From CAMFKD01 sp964436955 (GTDB lineage Bacteria; Chlamydiota; Chlamydiia; Chlamydiales; JAJFMA01), in NCBI GenBank assembly GCA_964436955.1, contig CAYTFC010000102.1:1-9689 (forward strand): a stretch of 9,689 nucleotides of DNA, in the 5' to 3' direction. A program made the translations under genes and the position numbers. Of the stretch, positions 1-9,400 are shown piece after piece. Within the stretch, counting starts at the first letter, position 1. Each line of letters begins with the position of its first letter. Under the pieces are notes generated by a model. It worked only from the letters and a program-made list of their open reading frames with translations. It had not been told where the DNA came from and did no database searches.

Positions 1-297
1 GATAGAATTGTCGGAATTGCAAACCTTGTCTGCCTCGGCGAGGCAGACCCACAAGAAAAGGCAGCTGTTGGAGGGATAGAATTGTCGGAATTGCAAACCT
101 TGTCTGCCTCGGCGAGGCAGACCCACAAGAAAAGGCAGCTGTTGGAGGGATAGAATTGTCGGAATTGCAAACCTTGTCTGCCTCGGCGAGGCAGACCCAC
201 AAGAAAAGGCAGCTGTTGGAGGGATAGAATTGTCGGAATTGCAAACCTTGTCTGCCTCGGCGAGGCAGACCCATAAGGAAAAGGCAGCTTCTGTAGG
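1..297. repeat. Tandem array of a 74-bp hairpin-bearing unit (4 copies)
   Basis: Units begin at 1, 75, 149 and 223. The first three are identical 74-mers. The fourth is 75 bp and diverges in its last 29 bases (CCATAAGG replaces CCACAAG, and the end reads CTTCTGTAGG). After it only GATA of a further unit is recognisable. Each unit contains a perfect inverted repeat and a short direct repeat of GAATTG nine bases apart. The unit length is not a multiple of three and no sensible reading frame runs through it, so it is probably non-coding. The perfect identity of the first three copies suggests recent expansion by slippage or recombination. The array touches the window edge, so its true copy number is unknown. 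Function is unknown; it could be a dispersed-repeat cluster, a protein-binding array or structured RNA. Confidence 0.97.
28..48. repeat. Hairpin in repeat unit 1 (also at 102..122, 176..196, 250..270)
   Basis: Arms GTCTGCCTC and GAGGCAGAC pair perfectly over 9 bp around a GGC loop. CTT at 25-27 and AAG at 53-55 can add an outer 3-bp clamp across a four-base bulge. The hairpin is kept unchanged in all four units, including the diverged fourth. This suggests the palindrome is the conserved core of the repeat. No T-run follows on either strand, so it does not look like an intrinsic terminator. Confidence 0.9.
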
Positions 298-343
298 GAT
301 AAAGCTACAGTTAATAATACTCTTAATAATATCACATTATAGA

Positions 344-372
344 TTGAGTTTTAACACTATAAATGATAAAAT
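344..372 (+). promoter_or_regulatory. Putative sigma70-type promoter with extended -10 for the giant gene
   Basis: The -35 candidate TTGAGT (344-349, four of six consensus bases) is separated by exactly 17 bp from the -10 candidate TAAAAT (367-372, five of six). TG at 364-365 gives an extended -10 (TGnTAAAAT). The surrounding 298..401 is AT-rich, as is usual for a promoter region. Transcription would start near 379, leaving a leader of about 22 nt before the ATG at 402. This is inferred from sequence only. Confidence 0.6.
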
Positions 373-378
373 ATCTTT

Positions 379-401
379 TTATCGCATATAAAGTTAAATA
401 A
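379..401 (+). promoter_or_regulatory. Short leader lacking a clear Shine-Dalgarno; in-frame stop before the ATG
   Basis: No GGAG or AGGA-like sequence lies in the 20 bases before the ATG at 402. The best purine stretch is AAAG followed by AT-rich sequence. The codon immediately before the ATG is TAA (399-401), so the protein cannot extend further upstream. A second ATG at 411 (Met4) also has no good ribosome site. Initiation may rely on an unstructured AT-rich leader, which is an inference. Confidence 0.5.
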
Positions 402-3400
402 ATGGGTTTTATGAGATTAACTAATACTGTTGTCTATTACGCTTTAATACTATGTACGCTAAGTCAAACAGTTTTTGGTTCAGAGACGTTCCGTAGTGAA
501 GACCGCGTTTTGATACATACCCTGGGAGATTCGTTTGCTAAAGGCACTCAACTAGAAGGGTATAACTCTCCCGCTATGTTGGAGCAACACCACGCATTAC
601 TCTTAAAACGACATACCGAGCTAATCAATCAAATTAATACTACGAGTGATATTCAACAGCGTACACAGCTTGAAAGACAAAAAAGTGCCCTAGAGAAGCT
701 GCTCGACAAATTTCCCGCCGCCTTAGAACTAACGCGTCTGCTCTATGTAGGTGGGACAGCAGCTCCACTTCAACATGCTTTAACTATGCATTTAGCTAAT
801 CTTTTACCAAACGATAGTATCTTTATTGCCAGTGGCTGGAGGGGGCATGCGATCGTTATTGAGATCCTAAAGCAAAGCGAGAATGGATTTGCGGTAAGAG
901 CCTACAACACGGGCGATGGAATATCTTTCCATCACCAATTTGCCATAGGCTCTCAGCGTCATCATCAACCCTATATTGAACTAGTGGACGTTAAGTTTGA
1001 AAATGTGACTGATTTAGTTTTTTTGAAGGGGCTTAAGGCTATTAATGAATATGCATTGCCAGGTATGGGACCGGATGATTTCTATCTAAGATTGCTTCCT
1101 CTACTTAACGGTCGTCTCAACGAAGAGTCTGTCAATCACGATGACCTTATCCGCCCTCAATTATCGGGTACGTGCGTTTCAACATCTCTATTCGCTTATT
1201 ACAATGCCTATTTAAAAGACGATCAGCAGGGAGCCGCGGTTGTCTTTGATATCCAAACGCGGATTATTGAGTCCTACTTTGATGAGCTAAAAAGTCAAAC
1301 TCATTTGGAATTGCCAATTCTGAATATCGCAGAAAAAAGTCTTATAAGTTATGCACTTGCCGCACGAGAAGCTTTCTCTCAAGGAGTCATCTATCAAGGC
1401 GAATTGGATCGAGCGAATGCATTTGTGCAAAACGCGACTCAGCAGCTTAAAGCGGCTTCATTAAACATATCGCACTCCAAGGATGCTCCTGCGCCCGAGC
1501 CTATTGGTCTACTAGATTTACACTTTGATTTAGACCCTTCTAAGTCATCTGTCCGCCAAATATCTGTGCCTTGGAACGCTATTCCTGAGTTTAAATTTCC
1601 TAGGCATAATACCAATATTTCTCAGCAAATAGAACTTTTTGTTAGTCATTTAAAAGCTGCAAACGACAATCAACAAATGGACGATGTTAAGATCGCCGTC
1701 CAAAATTTTGCACTGGAACTACCGCTTGACCTCGATGACTGGAAACATGTCTGTAATCTGGAGGCCATTGCCGTTTCTAAGGCTCTTCTACAGCTAACTA
1801 AGCAGCATGTAAGAGCATGTCTACAAACACTGCAGTCAAAGCCAAAGGATCAACGATACCTCCTTCCCATGAGCTACATCGCCCAAGTAAAAATTCTTAA
1901 CGTACTTGAAAACTTAGTTAACCGAGTTGAACCGGCTACACTAGCGCTCTTCTCCACATATCCGGAACAGTTAAAAATCATATGGGAAGAAAAAGTTAAT
2001 GACGTTACCCCTAGTATAGCTCCCGTCTATAGCGGATTGTGGCAAAAAGTACTGCATTCGGTTATGGATCAATTAATGACTAAAGAAGCATTCCAAAAAG
2101 TGAACTATCAAACCCTGTCTAATTCAAATAATAATATTGGCACGTTCACCACTTTGGTCAAAGCAAAGTCGATACCACGATTTTTACAACTGGTGCTTAA
2201 ATATCTAACAGATCCCATCAACCAAGAGCGCCTTTCTAAACTTTACCCGGATGTATACCAGTCATCAAGTATTCACCAAGCTCTCTCTATTGTGTCCGAT
2301 GGAGGTCTAGTTAAAGAACGTCTTAAGATACTACCTGATGAATATTTTCTAATAAGAGATGTGGCTCTCTATACCGAATATCTTATACAGTCCGGCGAGA
2401 ATCTTAAACCATCATTAAAATTTGATTTTTCCAAAGACATCGAGCTGGTTAGTGAGTGTTCAAAGGGCTCTCAAGATGACCCGGAGAATCTAGAATGGAC
2501 TTTTTACTATAACATTTTTGGATGTAAAACATCGGATATTGCTAACTATGAATCCGACTGGTTGGATTGGACGAAGACCTTTGAGCTAGCGCAAGACCGT
2601 AAACCAAAACTACTTAAACTCTTCGAAACCCAACCATTTTGTCAGCATCAGCCCCTTTGGTTACTAATGAATGAACCTATGATTAGTGAGCTCGATTTGG
2701 ATATAGATATGGCTTTAGCTTTAAGAGGGCTAACTGGCTGTTCAAACCTCCAAGCCAATATGGTAATGGAGTTTTACTTTAGCCATCCAGAACGCCTAGA
2801 ATCTTACGATGATCAGCAGCTTTTCAAGCGACTCATGTTCGACAACCACTTGGTTAAGTTTTTAGGTGACTGGTCGAAAAAGAACATTTTACCAGCATTT
2901 CTTGTTAAAGCTGCGGATTGGACTAAGACACAATATCGCTATTATAAGGCTAAGGGAGACTTTAAGACGGCTTTCTTTTTCCTAGAGGTTATCGGCTATT
3001 TTAGAAATTACTTAGAAGAGCCTTTTGAAGATTTAGATCTAGTGGTGAAGGACGACGGTTACACTGCTAGAGATAACGATTCTCACCGGATACCTAAAAG
3101 CCTATTTCTTGATACAAGGTCTGAATTACGACATCTTATATCACAGTCCAACCTATCAAATGAAAGTTTGGCGATAGCATCTCTAGAGCTTTGCCGCACT
3201 TACCTTGACGATCCCAAACCCCTGAGTGTACATCAAGCCTTAGAGGTCTTGAGGGCAGCTATTACTAGTAAGTCATTTATACTAGATAACGACTACCGAA
3301 GGGGTGTCTGTGACCGTGACTATCTGCTAGCCAAACGAAGCGTTGAACTACAAACTCTTTTCACCGATACGTCAAAGAGGGATATTCTTCTAAATGGGAT

Positions 3401-6400
3401 TTTTAAATACTTCTTTCCTCACTCCTCGGTGACATGGGATACAACAAACGAATTTCCAAACTTTTTGGGAGAATCCGATGGTGAATCAGTATATTTTAAC
3501 CCCATCGCTGCGTCTCTATCATACAAAGGCAATGTGAAATTCCTACCTGAGTCTGTTTCACAACAAGCTATCATACAGCTCCTGACTCAACATATGGATC
3601 GGGTACAGGTCACCGAAATAGCAAATGGCCTATATACGTTCCCAGGCCAGCACAATAGCCAAGTACACATGGACGTCAGGGGGCCAGAGATAGCTATCAC
3701 GCGCGTAAAGAATGGTATATCTTATTACTTACAAGACGTCGTTCACTTGAAGCCAGGTATCGTTCACCCTTATTTGTATGAACAGCACTATGTATGGATC
3801 GAGGCAATCTCTGATTGGAAATCATATTTAGGATCTTCTAATCCTAAGGTTCGACTATGGTTTCATGATAAGAACACAGATCGTCCTAAATATCGCGCTA
3901 CTGTTTCGATGGATAATCCTAAAATTGAATTTATTGAACGTCTTAATGAAGATGGCACTCCCGCAGAAGAGGTGTTATCTAATCAGATCCCCGCCTCCTA
4001 TCCTATAGAGCGTCTAAGCCTCTTAGATGACCCAGAACACATATTGGTTTGGCATACTCAGGAAAGTTCAAAAATCAGTAAAATACAGTTCTCACGTCTT
4101 GATTTAACAATTCGTCCCTCTGAAGTAAATCATGACACGGTTTGGATGGTAGATGAGATGCCAGGATATGTCTTATGTAAAAACCAGCATATCGAATCGA
4201 TTGCAAAAGTTCCCCATTACTTGGTCCTTGAAGAACTTTCGACTCGTAAACAAGTAGTCATAATCCCACATAGGCACCTAGAGCCTATGAATGACAACGA
4301 TACGTCTCTCCACCCTTTGACAAGATATTCTAAAGATAAACCGATCGACAGGCTATTTATATATAACATAGGTAAAACAGAACTTCCACAGGCTAAAACG
4401 GACGAAGGCCGCCTCTATCTTGCCCTGATGCTATTGTGGCAAATGGAATATGAGAAAGCTGCCACGTTACTACGCGGAAAAGGCCTTCTGCTTAGCCACC
4501 CATCTAACTACAAGGGTCAAACCATTTTTCCGCTACTGAAATCCATTATACAAATTACTACGCAAAATAATGATCATGATCCTCGTGGACGTGCTGTACA
4601 GGTTCTTGCGACCTATATCCTAGAACGTGCCTACCAAGATTTTAAAAGTCCAAATAGTGACAATGAAAAGTATGAAATCGATTTAAATAAGTTTTTGGAA
4701 TCTGAAAGTTGGTCGAATACGGCTCTACTCACTTCACAAGAAGAGCTATATCTTCTACAAAATGAAAAGTTGACATCTCTTAGCTCCAACGCTGATCTTC
4801 TAGGCAATCGATTAGAGCAATTAATTGATCAATCGGCACGTGACTACTATCCCTCAAACTTTGAAGTTGAACTTAGCGCCAAGGCCAAGAACCTCACTAG
4901 TCCTCAAACACCTGTCTCACTGAAAGCCTTTGACAATTTTCTAAAAGGGCAAGAACAGGCAGATTTAGGCTTTACAAATATCATGAGGCCTAACGCCGTA
5001 AAGCACTTCATTGCAATTTATAATGCATTTAAGGGAACCGATGTTAATGAAATGCGCGCCACCTTTACACTTTTAACCGGGGAAGCACTCCCCTCAGGAA
5101 TCACCTATGAAGAGGCCAAGAGCTATCTAGTGCGGGTATTAAAGCAGGCAGATAGCGTTGCATATCAAGATTCACGAATGAATGCTGGCCTACAACTTCT
5201 CTTAGGAGTTGCCATCAACCCGGATAGGTTTCCGCAATCTTACCTCTTGCCCATTTTCAATGAAAACAGTTTGCGCGAAAAACTCTATGAACCCGCTATG
5301 CAACTCTATCGAGAGAGCATTGAACAACCGTCCATCAGCGAAGAGCGGTCGATCGATGTCGCTTCAGATTTGACCTGCGTCGAACGAAAGAACGCTCCGA
5401 ATGTTCCTCCATCTGAATTTGAGATTTGCTCCATTCCTAAGACCTTTGATGACTTTCTTATTACAACAGATATTGAGCGGTATATTACTTCAATACCCAT
5501 GTCCACTGAAGGGTTCGAGGCATACTCTAAAAGCCTTGAAGGCATCGCTGGGCTTTTTAAACCTTTTAACGAAGCTTCCTCGTCTATAGCGCCTAAAGTG
5601 CAAGCAGTCGTTCAAAATATAGCGGAGTATGGTGAAAAACTCGCTCAAGGTTCAGGAAGATATGAAGCAAATAAAACAGAACTTCTGCACCTTAAGCAAA
5701 CCCTCCAAAAAATCACTCAGGAGCTCACTGTAGCATTAGAAAAACGAAATAACGAAATCTCATTAATTTTAAAACAGCTGCCTAAAAGTAGCTATCAGCA
5801 ACTCGAAGTTTTTACGGGGGATATACAGCCTCTAAAATTAGAAGAATTAATAAGGTTGTATGCCACACAAGACATATCTTTGGTGCAACGTCATCACCCA
5901 GCTCTTTCTGTGGAAGATATTTCTGATCTATATGAAAAGACTGGCGACTATCTTAATACCTCCATTCGCTTGGATCACATCACAAATGTTATTCATCTCA
6001 TTGGTCAATACGAGGGTAGCGATGATGACCAGCTATTGATCGAAAAACTATATAACTTGCTAACAACGCAAAGAGCCTATGAAGCCAACAATAATCCTGC
6101 CTATCTAGCTTTTGAATATTTCTTTGAACATCCCCTAAGAAAAGATCAAGTTGAAATTTTAGGTAAGTTTAAAATTAAAAGTGGCCAAAAACATGATATG
6201 AATCAGCTCGGAATAGTTGTAGAAATGATCATGGGTTCCGGAAAAACATCTGTGTTGCTCCCTTTACTGGGCCAACTCATCGCGGATGGTGAGCGATTGG
6301 CGGTGTTGGTGATACCGGAACCCCTCTTACAATCCATGTCAGAACAATTACAAGATACTATGCATTCGAGTTTTGGAACGTTGTTGGAGATCTTACATGT

Positions 6401-9400
6401 CGACCGTTATATTGGTAATCTAGACGAATCAGACATAAAGAACCTTCTAAAACGACTCCAGGAGGCTCGAGCCAAAAAAAAAGTTCTGATTATGACCAAT
6501 AATAGTATTCAGAGCCTCTATCTTAGCTTTCTGACTCGAATGGACCAGTACCAGTCACAAGTGGAAGCTGAAATCTATACCGATGTAGAGTTGCAAAGTA
6601 CCATCCGCACCTATCAAGAAATCCTAACCTTCTTGCGAAACTATGGAACAGTTATGGTCGATGAAATCGATTTTGTAATGGATGTACTGAAAGCTCATTA
6701 CTTTGCAGTTGGCAACAAGGAAAGCCTGCATACAGATACTGTTTTAGCTACAGTTGGCCTATACAATTTACTCTTGGAACCCACCATCTCTAAACTAGCA
6801 AAAATACCGTTTATAAGGCATTCTCAAGGTGATCCATTAACCGACGATCACTACCTAAAAGTTTTAAAGCCTGCGCTTATCGACGCTGTACTGAGTGCTC
6901 GTTACCTGCCCAATAATGAAAACTATCAGCAGTTCATTTCCAACCTTGAACAAAAAAATCTCGTAGAGGAGTACCTGTTAGATATTCGGACAAAAGAGAA
7001 TATTGCCTTCGTTAAAGCAATACCCAATATACAAATACGAAATATCCTTTCTGTGCTTCAGGAACAACTTTCTATCGTTTTTCCTCTCACAGCTAAGAAA
7101 TTACTGAATAGCCACTACGGCCCGGATAAAAACAAAGGCGAAGGCAAAAACCGTTCTTGGGCAATTCCCTATCAACTCGGAAGACCCAGCACTCAATCAG
7201 AGTTCGGTTCCGAACTAGAGATTCTGAACTATACCCTTCAAATGTATTTTGAAACTGGAGTAACACCTCAAATAGTTAAGAAAGAACTAAAGCACCTAAT
7301 GACACTTTTAAAGAGAAGTGAGACTAGTGATTTAGCCTTCTCAGGATATGATCAACTTTTCGAAGGTACAAACCTTCCGCGGTATAATCTGCGTGAAAAA
7401 GAATACATCGCCTTGGCTCGTAGTGCTAGCCAAAAGCATGACTATATACTACAACGATTGCACCAACATGTTCTTTGCCAAATATCATCATACAGTCGTC
7501 TGTTGCATACCAATGCACAAGCCTATGGATTGTTGTTCAATCAAGTATCTGGGTTCACAGGAACGCTATGGAACTTTGACACCTTTCCACAAATATTTGA
7601 AGACAGTATTAAATCCGATACTCAAGCCAAAACTCTATTTTCACTATGGCATAATACTGATCACACAGTCGTCTCTGATACCGAATGCCAAAATGTCATA
7701 GATCTCGTGCAAAAGGTTTATAGTGGCGGTAACCAGGGTTCTTTAATCGACCTTGGGGGATTGTTTCGCGGAATTAACAACGAGCAGGTTGCAGATGCAC
7801 TACTGAACCATGTAACATGGACTACGCGACAAGTTGAAGGAGTCATCTTCTACAACGAAGAAGGCGATATCATGGTTAAGCAAAAGCACTCTCCTGAGCC
7901 TGTACCGCTTGCCCTTTGTCAAATAGCTCTCCGTAATCTCGTGGCTTATTGGGACCAGGCACATACAACAGGCTCTGACCTCAAACTAGCTGCCGACATG
8001 TCTGCCATTATTACCTTTGGAAGGCATACGATACTGAGAGATCTACTACAAGCATCGTGGCGCTTACGTCAATTGGGTAAAGGTCAGACCGTCACTTTCT
8101 TTACCCCAACATCAGACGCCATCTATATCAAAGAAACTATAGAAGATGAGCTAGGCGAGTTTAACGGTCCTCTGCAACTAGGTCATCTCATTCAATACGC
8201 ATGGTACCATCAAGCCAGCCGTGAGGTCGATTTTAATCTTCGCGCAGCAAAGCACCAAATACGCAATGCCTTTCTTCATGGGGTCCACAGCGAATTAATT
8301 GATTCAAATAAAAACCTAGATTACCTAGCTAAGCTATATGACACGACTAGACAGCTAGTTGAACAACGAACACATTCCGAACCCTACCTAAAGTATGGCA
8401 TAGCACAGAAGTCAGTGCAGGGTTCGATTTTGCTTCAAATCGAGCTAGATACTTGGGCAAACAATTCTGGCCTTCAGCAGTTGTCGTCCTACCACCACTG
8501 TTTAACTAGAGCGCATGACATTGTTGCCATCATGGCACCCAAAGTATCTCTTCAAGCTAAAATTAATGAAAACTATGAAAATGAAGTATCTGTTCAGGTT
8601 GAACAAGAGCAGGAGGAAGAACAAGAACAAGAAACTCAGTTGACGCTAAACCTATCCAAAAGTCTCGAAATGACCTATCTTCCCGCTAGTATTTCGGATG
8701 CCTTAATAAACTTAGATCAATCCTTGGCAAACACAGAAAATCCTCATCAACATATCGATTTACCACAACGCGTAACCCCTTCAAATAGGGACTATACTTA
8801 CCCTTCACCCAAGGGTGGACTATTAGTACTCAAAGATCTGCTTGAGCTTGCCAACTACCCTGAAGAAGCGACCCAAATATTCGGTAGGAATTTACTTGTA
8901 ACATCAAATCTTCATCACCCGACATTGATAGGCAAAGATAGGGCAGTCCATGCTCCCTTTGGAGTCTCACAAGCCTTTGTTTCACATATGCTAATTGTTA
9001 GAAATGATGAGGGAATGCTAAAGGGAATTTTGCTAACTTCTAGTGATATGTGGGAAGCCTCCCTGTTCTGTATCAACAAGTATCCAAACAAATGGCAAAT
9101 TATTGGTATTTTTAGTCTCCATACGGAGCAGTTTATAACCCTCGGGCCGACAAACGAACTCCCACCCAATTTGCTCGATAGTGACGAACTTCGTCAACTT
9201 GTTGTGCAAGCCAAATTCTATTGTGGAGACCTAACGTATACTCAAGAACAAGCACAGATACTAAAAAACTGGTTTTCTCAAATGAATGTGAAAAAAATTA
9301 AAGACTTTTTCTATGACGTCATATTATTGAATAGACCTAGTAAAAAACGGCATTTTAAACATAGTGTCATAGATGCCGTCTTCCAGCAAGGGCCTTTATT

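Larger units (their letters stand above)
6099..8096 (+). other. DUF3638-type ATPase core, SF2-helicase-like motifs (residues 1900-2565)
   Basis: The Q-motif-like Gln (Q1916) lies 32 residues before the P-loop lysine K1948 in GSGKTS. Motif Ia-like VLVIPEPLL follows 20 residues later. The DEID box (D2087, E2088) preceded by VMV matches Walker B/motif II. SGFTGT (2383-2388) sits where a motif III-like element would be, and LGGLFRGI (2451-2458) leads into the second half. RLRQLGKGQTVTFF (from R2554) resembles the RMRQLGKGxSVxFF signature I associate with eukaryotic DUF3638 proteins and may supply arginine fingers. All key nucleotide-binding residues are present, so ATP hydrolysis is likely. Whether it moves nucleic acid or protein is not shown. 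Confidence 0.8.

Noticed and set aside
28..48. Intrinsic terminators in the array hairpins
   Set aside because: No T-run follows the stem on either strand; the downstream sequence is CCACAAGAAAAGG.
1..297. CRISPR array
   Set aside because: The units follow head to tail with identical sequence throughout. There are no unique spacers between conserved repeats.
444..455. Lipoprotein signal (lipobox ending at C18)
   Set aside because: The sequence before C18 is LIL. A lipobox needs a small residue (Gly, Ala or Ser) just before the Cys.
738..1217. OTU or papain-type peptidase
   Set aside because: Those folds place the catalytic Cys before the His. Here the best His (GH149A) precedes the best Cys (SGTC258), which fits CE-clan order better. 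A later His partner cannot be fully excluded.
5306..5545. 79-codon minus-strand open frame
   Set aside because: It lies wholly inside the giant gene, opposite its well-supported frame, and its product resembles no family.
7348..7701. 117-codon plus-strand open frame in another frame
   Set aside because: It overlaps the conserved ATPase core (DUF3645 to SGFTGT region). The product is rich in Cys, His and Met without a recognisable motif, so it is a frame shadow.
8915..9169. 84-codon minus-strand open frame
   Set aside because: It is antisense to the C-terminal domain, with no promoter or ribosome site evident.
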